A stretch of 64,000 nt of DNA from Alteromonadaceae bacterium XY-R5 (GCA_001660395.1 LXWE01000001.1:558001-622000); one strand, 5' to 3'; positions 35,552 to 44,327 are shown, counted from the first letter of the stretch. The notes: a model not told the origin generated them from the letters alone. Program-made: numbers and translations.

Positions 35552-37243
35552 ATGACTGAACACCATACCTCTGTCGCCAGTGAAACCGCACAAGTGCGCC
35601 CAAGTCGCCGGGTATCAATGGTCTGGATTTTACCGATTGTCGCCTTAGTCATTGCCTTATGGCTGGTATATCAGCAGTGGCAGCAACAAGGCCCGGTAAT
35701 CACCTTAGAGCTGGAAAACGCACAAGGGCTGGAAGCTGGTAAAACGCCAATAAAAGCCCGAAGTGTAGATATTGGCCTTGTCAGCAAAATTGAATTAAAA
35801 CCTGATTTATCCGGCGTCATTGTCGAAGCACAAATACATAATTTTGCCGCCGAACTGATGCGCGATGGCAGTAAATTCTGGGTTGTATCACCTAAAGTAT
35901 CGATAACCGGTGTGAGTGGACTCAACACTCTGCTGTCAGGCTCCTTTATCGCCATGGAACCCTCGGCCCGAGGCGACATTGTTTATCATTTTGTCGCTCA
36001 GGATAACCCGCCAATTACCCCAGCAGACGCACCAGGACTGCATCTGACCTTAAAAGGGCATAGCGAAGACAGAGCGTATTCTCGTGGTGATCCGGTGATC
36101 TACAAAGGCATCAAGGTTGGTCAGTTTGAGGAAACCCATTTTGATGTGCAAAAGCAGCAAGTCTTCTATCAGATCTTTATTCAGGCCCCCTATCATCAGC
36201 TCGTTACCACCAATACCAAATTCTGGAATACCAGCGGCATCAAAATGCGCTTAGGCGCGGGTGGCGTTGCTATCGAAACCAGTAGTTTAGAAGCTTTGCT
36301 GACCAGTGGCGTGACCTTTGGCGTTCCAGATGGACTTGAACAAGGCGCACTCGTGGCTGATAACCGAGAGTTTGAAATCTACGCCAACTATGAGCAGGCG
36401 CTGGAACAGCGTTTTTCTCACAGTGCCTTCTATCTGCTAAAAATCGCCGATACGGTTCGAGGCCTGAAAGTCGGTGCGCCTGTGGAGTATCGCGGGCTGG
36501 AAATTGGTAAAGTAGTAGACATTAACCCTGGACGCTATATCAGAGAAAGTGATGAGTATGCCTTGAGGCCCCAGGGCTACACTATCCCGGTGATCATTTC
36601 GATCCAACCCGGCAGAGCGTTGTTACCAGATAACGAAATTGGTGTACTGCAAATACAGCAACAAATTGATCAATGGATCACTGGTGGGTTGCGTGCGTCA
36701 CTGAAAGTCGGAAATCTGCTGACCGGTGGTTTATTTGTGGATTTACAACACTACCCAGACGATATTGAACATCCACTCGAAACGGTCAAAGACATGACTG
36801 TCATCCCAACTGTTTCCAATGAATTTAGTCAGATGACTCAGAAGGTCACCGCCTTGCTGGATAAATTTAATGCGTTGCCGTTAGATAAACTTGTATCAGA
36901 AGGTCGCGAAACACTGGGTAGCATGAGCGATACGGCCACGTCGTTAAGTCAAACCAGCGCTCGCTTTGACGCCCTGGCTGCGGATCTGCAAGACCGTGAA
37001 CTGGGAGCATCCGTGTCTCGTCTGCTAAAACAGGCGTCGCAACTGCTGAGTGACTATAGTGCTGGCTCCGATAATTACAATCAGCTCAGCCGCACGCTAC
37101 GTGAACTGCAACAAACGCTAGGGCAGCTACAGCCTTTAATGCTGCAACTGAATCAACAGCCGAACAGTCTGATATTTGGCGAAAGCCGTAAGCAGGAACG
37201 GATCCCACAGGTGACCCCCGCCTCTGAAGGAGCATCACAATGA
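35552..37243 (+). CDS. pqiB: Intermembrane transport protein PqiB (MCE family)
   Basis: A 563-residue MCE protein with one N-terminal membrane helix (about 26-46) and three MlaD/MCE domains (about 50-140, 165-260 and 285-400), each beginning with the typical I-x-L/F-x-x-A-x-G-L-x-x-G pattern (for example LENAQGLEAGKTPIKARSVDIG). A long coiled coil follows (about 425-545). MCE rings stack into a tunnel that carries lipids across the periplasm. The stop overlaps the pqiC start (ATGA). Confidence 0.93.
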   Translation: MTEHHTSVASETAQVRPSRRVSMVWILPIVALVIALWLVYQQWQQQGPVITLELENAQGLEAGKTPIKARSVDIGLVSKIELKPDLSGVIVEAQIHNFAAELMRDGSKFWVVSPKVSITGVSGLNTLLSGSFIAMEPSARGDIVYHFVAQDNPPITPADAPGLHLTLKGHSEDRAYSRGDPVIYKGIKVGQFEETHFDVQKQQVFYQIFIQAPYHQLVTTNTKFWNTSGIKMRLGAGGVAIETSSLEALLTSGVTFGVPDGLEQGALVADNREFEIYANYEQALEQRFSHSAFYLLKIADTVRGLKVGAPVEYRGLEIGKVVDINPGRYIRESDEYALRPQGYTIPVIISIQPGRALLPDNEIGVLQIQQQIDQWITGGLRASLKVGNLLTGGLFVDLQHYPDDIEHPLETVKDMTVIPTVSNEFSQMTQKVTALLDKFNALPLDKLVSEGRETLGSMSDTATSLSQTSARFDALAADLQDRELGASVSRLLKQASQLLSDYSAGSDNYNQLSRTLRELQQTLGQLQPLMLQLNQQPNSLIFGESRKQERIPQVTPASEGASQ

Positions 37244-37797
37244 GAGCACTCATCTTATTATCGTTGTTGGGTCTGTGTGCCTGCAGTAGCTCGGTGCCAG
37301 ATATGCGCTACTATTTGCTGCAACCAGATGCAGCTACAGCATCGCGAGAAAAACTCGAACTTAGCGACCAGTCTGTGCGGGTAAGTGTAGAACTGGCAGA
37401 TTATCTGCAGCGCAGTAATCTGGCCATGCTCATTCATCAGCACGAACTCTACTATGCCCCGTCGGATGTCTGGAGTGAACCGCTGGCACCGAGTATTGAG
37501 CAAACTCTGGTGTCAGACCTCAACCAAATTGCGCCTTCGTATCTGGCCTCGAACGATCCCCTATCATCACAGGCAGGTAAAACCCTGTTAGTGAATGTGC
37601 GCTATTTTGTCTCCACAGATCGCGGCACTGTGATTCTGTCTGGCGATTTTAATTTCTATGAAATTGACCAAAAAACAACAAAATACCCATTTTATTTTGA
37701 AGAAAAATTAACAAAAAACGGGTATGCTGAGGCCGTTAACCAATTACGTCAATTAGTGGCCAAGCTGGCTGCAAAAATACAAAGGGACACCACATAG
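37240..37797 (+). CDS. pqiC: Outer-membrane lipoprotein PqiC
   Basis: A 185-residue lipoprotein of the ABC-transport auxiliary (DUF330/PqiC) family. The signal peptide ends in LGLCACSSS, with the lipidated cysteine near residue 15. The body is a compact alpha/beta domain that docks PqiB at the outer membrane. It overlaps pqiB by four bases and is followed within about 20 bases by a diguanylate cyclase gene. Confidence 0.9.
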   Translation: MRALILLSLLGLCACSSSVPDMRYYLLQPDAATASREKLELSDQSVRVSVELADYLQRSNLAMLIHQHELYYAPSDVWSEPLAPSIEQTLVSDLNQIAPSYLASNDPLSSQAGKTLLVNVRYFVSTDRGTVILSGDFNFYEIDQKTTKYPFYFEEKLTKNGYAEAVNQLRQLVAKLAAKIQRDTT

Positions 37798-37819
37798 CCT
37801 GGCCTGTGTGGCAGAGGAT

Positions 37820-38941
37820 ATGACAAGTAAGGTACAACAGTTAATCAGGGCTTATTTACGCGCAGGCATGCGCCGTGAAAATAGCGCAGACATCAACCAT
37901 AAGATCTTTATGGTCAACATGTTTGGCCTGATCGGTTTGTCCTTAACCTGCGTACTGGGCCTGAACGCCCTGTATCACAAAATATGGCCCCTAGCCGCCG
38001 CCCTGCTCAGCGCCAGCGTCTTATTCTATCTGTGCCACGCCATTCAACGCCGCATTACTCATGCAATGGCGCACCGTATTTCTGCCAACATGTTACTTAG
38101 CTGCCTGGTATGCCTGATGTTATATCTGGTATATGAAGGAGGCGCCAATCAAACCGGTCCGCTTTGGATCTATTTAGTCGCCCCGGTTGCCATGTTTTTT
38201 GGCGGCATCCGCAATGGCTTGCGTGATATCGGCCTGTTTACCCTGGTCGTTGCTATCATGATGTTTGCACCTAATGACATGCTGCTAGCCACCAGTTACA
38301 CCTGGGAATTCAAAACCCGCTTATTGCTGTCGTTTATGACAGTGACCTTTTTATCCGCGCTATATGAATTTTCCCGTCAGGGCTCATTAAAACGTTTGGA
38401 AAGCCTAAGCCGTCGCTTTGAAGCTCAGGCTAAGCAAGACCTGCTGACAGGTATCGCCAATCGCCGTGGTATGAACGAAACCCTGCAATATGAATACGCC
38501 CGCAGCCGTCGCAGTGGGCAGCCTATGGCACTGTTACTATGCGATCTCGATTACTTTAAGTCTATTAACGACAACTATGGCCATGATGCTGGCGATCAGG
38601 TTTTAGTCGAAGTATCTCAGCGCTTACGCAAGCAATTGCGTAAGCAAGATGTGGTCGCCAGGTGGGGTGGTGAAGAATTTCTGATTATGTTGCCTGAAAC
38701 CGATAAATATCAGGCCTATCAGCTTGCTGAAAAACTACGTAAAACCCTGCACAGTTGTGCCGTAGACTATGAAGATAAACCTATCTCGATCTCTATCAGT
38801 ATTGGCATCGCTGACATTCATCCTGAACAGGGGATCGAAAAAGCCATTAGCCAGGCGGATGGCTTCTTATATGCGGCGAAAAAACAGGGCCGTAATTGCT
38901 GTATGCCGGTATTAAGCAGTAACATCAGCAAAGCAGGGTAA
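37820..38941 (+). CDS. Diguanylate cyclase with membrane sensor region
   Basis: A GGDEF enzyme of about 373 residues that makes cyclic di-GMP from two GTP. Five or six N-terminal hydrophobic helices (about 30-185) form the membrane region, and the cyclase domain (about 200-365) has the active site RWGGEEF. The inhibitory I-site RKQD lies exactly five residues upstream, so product inhibition is likely. Start is uncertain: GTG at 37808 or ATG at 37820. It follows pqiC closely and is probably read from the same transcript. Confidence 0.9.
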   Translation: MTSKVQQLIRAYLRAGMRRENSADINHKIFMVNMFGLIGLSLTCVLGLNALYHKIWPLAAALLSASVLFYLCHAIQRRITHAMAHRISANMLLSCLVCLMLYLVYEGGANQTGPLWIYLVAPVAMFFGGIRNGLRDIGLFTLVVAIMMFAPNDMLLATSYTWEFKTRLLLSFMTVTFLSALYEFSRQGSLKRLESLSRRFEAQAKQDLLTGIANRRGMNETLQYEYARSRRSGQPMALLLCDLDYFKSINDNYGHDAGDQVLVEVSQRLRKQLRKQDVVARWGGEEFLIMLPETDKYQAYQLAEKLRKTLHSCAVDYEDKPISISISIGIADIHPEQGIEKAISQADGFLYAAKKQGRNCCMPVLSSNISKAG

Positions 38942-39003
38942 CCTTCTATTTCAATACATTGACTACAGCATCACTATCTAACGTAAAAAAAGCGAAAAAA
39001 CCT

Positions 39004-39030
39004 TCAAGCAATTTTGCCTCGCGCCGATAT
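39004..39030 (+). promoter_or_regulatory. Sigma-28 (FliA) type promoter
   Basis: TCAAGCAA, 11 bases, then GCCGATAT. This matches the flagellar sigma-28 consensus (TCAAG/TAAAG, N11, GCCGATAA) with correct spacing. The ATG of the next gene is 36 bases beyond, a normal leader length. Confidence 0.65.
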
Positions 39031-39065
39031 GCTTTTCAGGTAAGTTTTTTCTTTTGGGGTTTGGC

Positions 39066-39368
39066 ATGAACGTATCTTCCAGCGCTGCCAACACTTATCA
39101 GGCGCTCTCCCCTTATACGAACAATGCAGCAGCACCAAAAAATGCTGAAGACACAGACACCAAGTCTGCGGAGGCTGATGCGCCCAAAGAAAATGTTGAT
39201 ACAGGTGACGGCGAAGACAAAGCTTCAGGCCTCACCTCGTTCACCTACGGTGCCTTAGGTATGGACGACCCGGATAAGGCCGAAGAAACCCCCAACGAGT
39301 ATCACAAAGCGGGTCAGTTTGTAAAAGCTGCCGCCACCTTGGGCACTATCCTGGCAGTATTGATCTGA
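39066..39368 (+). CDS. Small protein of unknown function, probable flagellar/chemotaxis regulon
   Basis: A 100-residue protein. The first 80 residues are polar and acidic, rich in Ala, Asp, Glu and Lys; the last 18 (KAAATLGTILAVLI region) are hydrophobic and could be a tail anchor. No signal peptide is visible. I do not recognise a family. The sigma-28-type promoter suggests expression with late flagellar genes. ATG at 39066 is used; an in-frame TTG four codons earlier is less likely. Confidence 0.6.
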   Translation: MNVSSSAANTYQALSPYTNNAAAPKNAEDTDTKSAEADAPKENVDTGDGEDKASGLTSFTYGALGMDDPDKAEETPNEYHKAGQFVKAAATLGTILAVLI

Positions 39369-39390
39369 GCCCCTTCTCTGTCGCAATTCC

Positions 39391-40608
39391 TTACTTCTGT
39401 TCCTCAATCAAAGACGATTGCACCACTAACCTGCTATGCAAGGTTTTATGTACCGGACACTTGTTCGCAATTTCCAGTAGCCGGTTGCGCTGCTCTGGAG
39501 ACAGATTTCCAGTCAGCCGTATCTGACGAGTGATGCGCTCTGCATAACCATCGGGCTGCTCACAATTTTTGCAGTCTTCGTGATAATTCTTTTCATGGCT
39601 CAGCAGTACCTCAATATCCTCCAGCGGCAATTGCTTGTGGTTGGCATACATACGTACCGTCATCACGGTGCAGGCGCCGAGGGCTGCTAACAGATGTTCG
39701 TACGGATCCGGCCCCAGATTTAACCCACCAACTGCAACCGGTTCATCTGCCAGCCAGTGATGACTGTCGGACATCACATTCAGGGTAAATTTGTGATCTT
39801 TTTCATTCACCCGCACCATGCCCGGGGCTGCCAGTTTTGGCGCAGTCTGAGGTACTTGCTCCGCCAGATAACGCCCGACCCAGCCACTGATCACGTCGGC
39901 CACATACTGGCTGTCGGCCTTCTGGCTAAGCAAATGATCGGCATGGTCCAGGCTGATAAAACTCTTCGGATGACGGGCTGACTGATAGATTTTTTCGGCT
40001 TCGTGAATCGATACTGTTTGATCATAAGGGCTATGCATTATCAACAAGGCTTTACTCTGTAACTGACCTAAGTGCCAACCGTACTGCTCCAAATCCTGCA
40101 AAAATTCGCGCTTAATCGTAAACTCCCGCCCAGCCAGATTCACCTGCGCTTCTCCCAGTGACTCAATATCTGCAATGTCTGCGCAAAATTGCTTGCGCAC
40201 ATGTTCTGCGGTGGCCGGGGCACCTATGGTCACCACTGCCTTCACTTCAACGATACTGTCAGCAACCGCCAGCACAGCGGCGCCGCCTAAACTATGGCCA
40301 ATCAGAATTTGCGGAGCCTGATGCTGCTGGCGTAAATAATCGGCTGCCGCCATTAAGTCAGCCAGGTTAGAAGAAAAATGGCTATTGGCAAAATCACCGT
40401 CGCTATTGCCCAGCCCAGTGAAGTCAAACCTGAGCACCCCAAAGCCTTTACTGACCAGCGCGTTTGCAATCCGCGAGGCTGCCGCGATATCTTTGCCGCA
40501 AGTAAAGCAATGGGCAAACAGAGCCCAGGCCTTCACGCCACTGGCCGGATATTCCAGCGCACCGGCCAGCTGATGCCCCTGACTGTCAAAATAGATTTTT
40601 TCTTTCAT
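39391..40608 (-). CDS. Alpha/beta hydrolase fused to OsmC-family peroxiredoxin domain
   Basis: A 405-residue two-domain protein. Residues 1-245 are an alpha/beta hydrolase with nucleophile elbow [10 protein letters not shown] (about 103) and late histidine in [10 protein letters not shown] (about 222). Residues 270-400 are an OsmC domain with the two redox cysteines, in [15 protein letters not shown] (about 312) and NKCPVHKTL (about 390). OsmC domains reduce organic hydroperoxides. The fusion could hydrolyse an oxidised ester and detoxify the peroxide. It is followed at 12 bases' distance by pirin upstream, so they form one unit. Confidence 0.92.
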   Translation of the reverse strand: MKEKIYFDSQGHQLAGALEYPASGVKAWALFAHCFTCGKDIAAASRIANALVSKGFGVLRFDFTGLGNSDGDFANSHFSSNLADLMAAADYLRQQHQAPQILIGHSLGGAAVLAVADSIVEVKAVVTIGAPATAEHVRKQFCADIADIESLGEAQVNLAGREFTIKREFLQDLEQYGWHLGQLQSKALLIMHSPYDQTVSIHEAEKIYQSARHPKSFISLDHADHLLSQKADSQYVADVISGWVGRYLAEQVPQTAPKLAAPGMVRVNEKDHKFTLNVMSDSHHWLADEPVAVGGLNLGPDPYEHLLAALGACTVMTVRMYANHKQLPLEDIEVLLSHEKNYHEDCKNCEQPDGYAERITRQIRLTGNLSPEQRNRLLEIANKCPVHKTLHSRLVVQSSLIEEQK

Positions 40609-40620
40609 GGGTTGTCCTGT

Positions 40621-41472
40621 CTAAAGGGGGATAAACTCTTTATCGTCGCCGGGAATGGTAGGAAAACGCCCCGCTTGCCAGTCGCTTTTGGCCTGTTCAA
40701 TCCGCTCTTTCGTAAACGCCACAAAGTTCCAGTGAATAAAAGGCACAGTGTCGAATTTATCTCCCCCCAGCAAGGCAAAGCGGGCATCCTCAGTGCATTC
40801 GATCTGCTCATCCTGAGGGTCGAGAAAAACAAAATCTCCGGGGCCATAGACTTCACCGGCGACAGAAACGTTGCCGTAGACGGGATAGATAGCCGTTTCT
40901 TGTTGTGCAGAGGGCACCGCAAGCACACTGCCCTTACTGCCAATCACATCCAGATAGAACATAGGAGAATAGGTTTTTACCGGGGAACTCATGCCGTAGG
41001 CATCTCCTGCAATCAGTCGTAGCATTACCCCTTCGATAGACTGATGTGGCAGGGCGTCCTTTTTCACGTGGGTAAAAGCAGGTTCTAATTCGGCTTTGTC
41101 TTCAGGCAAGGCCACCCAGCATTGCAGGCCATTTATCGCATGCTCAGACGCTCTGACTTCATGGGTTTCGCGCTCTGAATGCACTATCCCTTTACCGGCG
41201 GTCATCCAGTTCACATCGCCGGGCGCTATCTCCAGATGATTTCCCAATGAATCACGGTGCAGAATGTGCCCTTCAAACAAATAGGTGATGGTCGACAAAC
41301 CAATATGAGGATGCGGTCTGACATTGATGCCCTGACCACGGGCAAAGGTATTGGGCCCCATGTGATCGAAGAAAATAAACGGCCCCACCATGCGCTTTTT
41401 CATATTCGGCAGAATGCGTTTTACATTCAGCCCGCCGATATCATGCTCGGTCGCCAATAAAATCGATGCCAT
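40621..41472 (-). CDS. Pirin family protein
   Basis: A 283-residue bicupin of the pirin family. The N-terminal cupin has the metal ligands in DHMGPNTFARGQGINVRPHPHIGLSTITYLFEG (histidines about 55-60) and the family signature around VNWMTAGKGIVHSER. The C-domain follows from about residue 165. Some pirins have quercetin dioxygenase activity; others are regulators. ATG at 41472 follows GGGGAAT; a longer frame to 41496 is not needed. It leads into the hydrolase-OsmC gene. Confidence 0.92.
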   Translation of the reverse strand: MASILLATEHDIGGLNVKRILPNMKKRMVGPFIFFDHMGPNTFARGQGINVRPHPHIGLSTITYLFEGHILHRDSLGNHLEIAPGDVNWMTAGKGIVHSERETHEVRASEHAINGLQCWVALPEDKAELEPAFTHVKKDALPHQSIEGVMLRLIAGDAYGMSSPVKTYSPMFYLDVIGSKGSVLAVPSAQQETAIYPVYGNVSVAGEVYGPGDFVFLDPQDEQIECTEDARFALLGGDKFDTVPFIHWNFVAFTKERIEQAKSDWQAGRFPTIPGDDKEFIPL

Positions 41473-41688
41473 CTTTATTCCCCTGTTCCTGTGCATATGG
41501 CTGCGAATAACACATCAGCACAAAGTGTAGTCAATCCTCACTAAGTGACCGTAACACAAGCAAAAGGAAACCGCCTCGCCAACATGAGGGATCTCATACA
41601 CAGCGACCTAATGAGCAATATCTATGACCTATTTCGAACTACTAATATCGAAGGAAAAGCTCGCAAAACCACTGCCAATGAAACAAAG
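41473..41688. other. Pirin promoter side, no gene seen
   Basis: The stretch holds the pirin leader. No credible protein or RNA gene was seen before the duplicated terminator that begins at 41689. Confidence 0.5.
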
Positions 41689-41712
41689 AAACCCGGCATA
41701 AGACCGGGTTTT
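41689..41712 (-). terminator. Duplicate copy of the tRNA-Ser terminator
   Basis: AAACCCGG/CCGGGTTT hairpin, almost the same as the functional one at 41838-41862, and followed on the plus strand by the same TTCTTCAT and a tRNA-Ser 3' fragment. It marks a lost second tRNA-Ser copy. Confidence 0.75.
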
Positions 41713-41723
41713 CTTCATATTAG

Positions 41724-41735
41724 TGGCGGTGAGGG
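41724..41735 (-). pseudogene. tRNA-Ser 3'-end fragment (CCA and acceptor arm)
   Basis: TGGCGGTGAGGG repeats the 3' end of the intact tRNA-Ser, with the same flank (TTCTTCAT-ATTAG). The preceding arm is only a distorted version of the T-arm. Evidence of a decayed tandem tRNA-Ser copy. Confidence 0.7.
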
Positions 41736-41737
41736 GT

Positions 41738-41832
41738 GAGTTCGGAAATCAGGCAAGCAAATAGTTTTGCTTGCGCCGAACGAACGCCTGAGGCTCTGCC
41801 GAAGGCTGGGCGCTTGCGACCGGCGCCCTAAA
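41738..41832. repeat. Palindrome-rich block between tRNA-Ser fragment and terminator
   Basis: Contains GGCAAGCAAA/TTTTGCTTGCGCC and further short inverted repeats (GCCGAAGGC). It occupies the place expected for the body of a second tRNA-Ser. Confidence 0.5.
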
Positions 41833-41837
41833 AGCAG

Positions 41838-41862
41838 AAAACCCGGCTTAAGACCGGGTTTT
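41838..41862 (-). terminator. Terminator of tRNA-Ser
   Basis: AAAACCCGG pairs with CCGGGTTTT, with a T-run at the minus-strand 3' side, just downstream of the tRNA. Confidence 0.82.
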
Positions 41863-41874
41863 CTTCATAATTAG

Positions 41875-41962
41875 TGGCGGTGAGGGAGGGATTCGAACCC
41901 TCGATACGTTGCCGTATACACACTTTCCAGGCGTGCTCCTTCAGCCACTCGGACACCTCACC
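41875..41962 (-). tRNA. serT: tRNA-Ser(GGA)
   Basis: 88 bases including encoded CCA. The acceptor GGTGAGG pairs with CCTCACC. The anticodon loop reads CTGGAAA (anticodon GGA, serine UCC/UCU). A long class II variable arm (TGTATACGGCAACG) and T-arm GGGTTCGAATCCC are present. Transcribed toward lower coordinates and followed by a terminator. The gene symbol is approximate. Confidence 0.96.
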
Positions 41963-42088
41963 TAATTCTCCGCACTATTCTGAGTTGTGGTATCCCAGGA
42001 GCACTGCGGCGTGCTCGTTACAAAAGGCTCCTGCCTTTTGCCCTTCGGGTCATCCTGCGGATGCTCCAATTTGTTCCTGACAAATTGG
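41963..42088. repeat. Palindrome-rich block between intact and broken tRNA-Ser
   Basis: A chain of short inverted repeats: GAGCACTGCGGCGTGCTC, AAAAGGC/GCCTTTT, CATCCTGCGGATG and AATTTGT/ACAAATT. The last one is shared with the repeat blocks near tRNA-Lys at 43.9-44.3 kb. It fills the position where the body of a first tRNA-Ser copy should be. Confidence 0.65.
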
Positions 42089-42110
42089 TCAGCGACTCGG
42101 ACACCTCACC
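42089..42110 (-). pseudogene. tRNA-Ser 5'-end fragment
   Basis: The 22 bases match the 5' end and D-arm of the intact tRNA-Ser with one mismatch, then break into the palindrome block. It is the 5' remnant of a tandem copy. Confidence 0.78.
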
Positions 42111-42266
42111 ACATTTTGTTCCGCTTTCATTTTGCGCGATACGCGGGCACTGCGGTGTGCCTGCTCGTTAAGAGCGCGCGTATCTTATGGAATTAGACTC
42201 TGTGAATCAAGGGAAAACTACCATTTCTGATTTGGTTGCCGATTTTTACGGCAAAATCCAGCTAAA

Positions 42267-43331
42267 TCAGGCGTTTCCTTTTACCTTCAGTTTCATTTGT
42301 GCAGAGAAATCCAACATGCGATTCAATGGGATCATGGCTTTTTCGGCCAGATCGGGATCGACAAATATTTCATGCTGAGTAGCGTCTTCCTGTGTCAACG
42401 CATTATAGATGGCTGGCAGGCCATTCATCGCCATCCACGGACAATGAGCGCAGCTTTTACAGGTAGCGCCATTGCCACCGGTAGGTGCTTCGATAAAGGT
42501 TTTATTTGGTTCCAGTTGCTGCATTTTATAAAAAATACCGCGGTCGGTGGCCACAATGAATTTATCGTTAGGTAACGTGCGAGAAGCATTAATCAGCTGT
42601 GTAGTTGAGCCAACTGCATCGGCTAAGGCAACCACACTGGCTGGTGACTCTGGGTGAACCAGAATCGCAGCATCCGGGTGTAGATGTTTCATGTCTAACA
42701 GTGCTTTCGATGAGAACTCGTCGTGCACTATACATTCGCCCTGCCACATCAGCATGTCCGCACCCGTTTGTTTAGCGATATAACTACCTAAATGGCGATC
42801 CGGGCCCCAGATGATTTTTTTACCTTCAGAATCCAGATGTTCAACAATCTCCAGGGCGATACTTGATGTAACAACCCAGTCAGCTCGGGCTTTTACCGCT
42901 GCTGAAGTATTAGCATATACCACCACAGTGTGATCTGGATGGGCATCACAAAACTCACTGAATTTGTCGACTGGGCAGCCTAAGTCGAGTGAACAGGTAG
43001 CTTCCAGGGTTGGCATCATTACACGCTTTTCTGGGCTCAAGATTTTTGCCGTTTCACCCATAAAGCGCACACCAGCAACGATCAGCGTCTGGGCATCGCA
43101 GTCACGGCCAAAACGGGCCATCTCGAGTGAATCAGAGATACAGCCGCCAGTTTCTTCAGCAAGGGCCTGAATTTCGTGATCTGTATAGTAATGCGCAACC
43201 AGCGTTGCATTCTTCTCTTTCAGAAGTTGCTTAATTTTCGCCGTGTAATCTGCCTGCTGCTCTTTGGTTAGCGGAGTCGGCTTAGGCGGAAACGGATACT
43301 CAATTTTTTCGACACGGATTGGCTGGCCCAT
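42267..43331 (-). CDS. nadA: Quinolinate synthase
   Basis: A 354-residue NadA. It condenses iminoaspartate with dihydroxyacetone phosphate to quinolinate in NAD biosynthesis and carries a 4Fe-4S cluster. Ligand cysteines are visible in [12 protein letters not shown], where the first is the cluster cysteine, in MWQGECIVH and in the C-terminal KSCAHCPWM. Typical NadA stretches [17 protein letters not shown] and [11 protein letters not shown] are present. Normal length. It stands alone between tRNA regions, as single-gene nadA often does. Confidence 0.97.
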   Translation of the reverse strand: MGQPIRVEKIEYPFPPKPTPLTKEQQADYTAKIKQLLKEKNATLVAHYYTDHEIQALAEETGGCISDSLEMARFGRDCDAQTLIVAGVRFMGETAKILSPEKRVMMPTLEATCSLDLGCPVDKFSEFCDAHPDHTVVVYANTSAAVKARADWVVTSSIALEIVEHLDSEGKKIIWGPDRHLGSYIAKQTGADMLMWQGECIVHDEFSSKALLDMKHLHPDAAILVHPESPASVVALADAVGSTTQLINASRTLPNDKFIVATDRGIFYKMQQLEPNKTFIEAPTGGNGATCKSCAHCPWMAMNGLPAIYNALTQEDATQHEIFVDPDLAEKAMIPLNRMLDFSAQMKLKVKGNA

Positions 43332-43805
43332 AACGTACTGTCTGCTTGCTGTTCTACTTGGGAATGGCGGCGATTATACAGGACTTGTCATAAAAATTAC
43401 ATACGCTGCCGTTAGCCTGCTAAAGCATAAATTATGGGAAAACAACAGCTGCTGTGAATGTCTTTACTGGAATTACCTCTGCAATAAAACAGCAATTATC
43501 CAATTAATCGCCCTACGCCATTCTGAAGCGCCTTAGTACGTTTTCTATATTGGGGATGCAAATTTATTTATATGGCGTCACTGAGCTACCAAGGCGCTTT
43601 ATCACGACTAAAACGTGAAGAGTAAACATGCTGTGAGCTTTTGTTTCGCTAAATGCCACGCTAGGTACATTTCATCTGCTTACAGCTTATTCGAACAAGT
43701 AAGATTGACCAAACAGCGAAATGCAAAAGGCGATTCAGCGACGGTCTTACTGCACAAACATTGCTAGCGGTGTTTAGACATTAATTTGAAAGTACTTTTG
43801 GATGA
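43332..43805. other. Gap upstream of nadA, no gene recognised
   Basis: About 470 bases holding the nadA promoter side. I see no credible open frame, tRNA or strong terminator; base use is A/T-richer than the flanks. Confidence 0.5.
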
Positions 43806-44157
43806 TGGTGGACGTACTGGATTACTCACTACATCCCGTAGCTCGCCCTGTGGTCCATGCTAAAGCATGCTCACCAAGCATAGTCGGAACCATGCAGAAC
43901 AACTTCAGCTGGCTTGCAAAGCAAGTGGACTACATGGATGTAGGACATAAATTTGTTCCCGACAAATTGTTACTCGGGCTTTCCTGCCCTCGCCCTGCGG
44001 GCCGCACTAAAGCGCGTTAACCAAGCATTGTAGGAACAATGCAGAACAGCTTTAGCTGACTTGCGAAGCAAGTGGACTACAAGGGTGTAGGACATACATT
44101 CGTTCCATACAAATGTTTGCGAACCGCTTCGCTGGTTCTTATCCTGCGCGAACTTGT
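43806..44157 (-). repeat. Repeat unit 1: tRNA-Lys 3' fragment joined to palindromic block
   Basis: At 43806-43823 lies a mutated copy of the tRNA-Lys 3' end (T-loop to CCA). On its 5' side (minus strand) a 330-base palindrome chain is attached. The chain contains an internal tandem repeat of about 130 bases (43841-43969 and 43989-44115). Each copy has CTTGC/GCAAG, a CTACA/TGTAG arm pair, GCATTGT/ACAATGC-like arms and a TTTGT/ACAAA hairpin. The outer end reads GTTCGCGCAGGAT. Confidence 0.7.
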
Positions 44158-44200
44158 TAGGCTGTTTTTATATTTTCTTTGAGAAGGAGATATTTGATGA

Positions 44201-44327
44201 TGGTGGGTCGTGCTGGATTACTCGTTACATCCTGTAGCTCGCCCTGTAGGCCATGCTAAAGCATGTTCTAATTTGTTCCCGACAAATTAGTCGAACCGCT
44301 TCGCTGGTTCTCATCCTGCGCGAACTT
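44201..44327 (-). repeat. Repeat unit 2: tRNA-Lys 3' fragment joined to palindromic block
   Basis: At 44201-44219 there are 19 bases identical to the tRNA-Lys 3' end (AATCCAGCACGACCCACCA on the minus strand). The break falls in the T-loop, where GTTCG|AATCC is replaced by a shortened palindrome block. The block shares its ends with unit 1: AGAACCAGCGAAGCGGTTCG at one side and a GGATGTAACGAGT-like stretch at the tRNA junction. Confidence 0.75.

Noticed and set aside
41874-42080. Open frame overlapping tRNA-Ser
   Set aside because: It runs antisense through the tRNA and the palindrome block, with no protein-like features.
43264-43536. 90-codon open frame across the nadA start
   Set aside because: It is mostly antisense to nadA and its leader, with no ribosome site or protein-like pattern.
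43806-44327. CRISPR-like array
   Set aside because: The repeats are palindromic, differ in length and spacing, have no unique spacers of constant size and no cas genes nearby.
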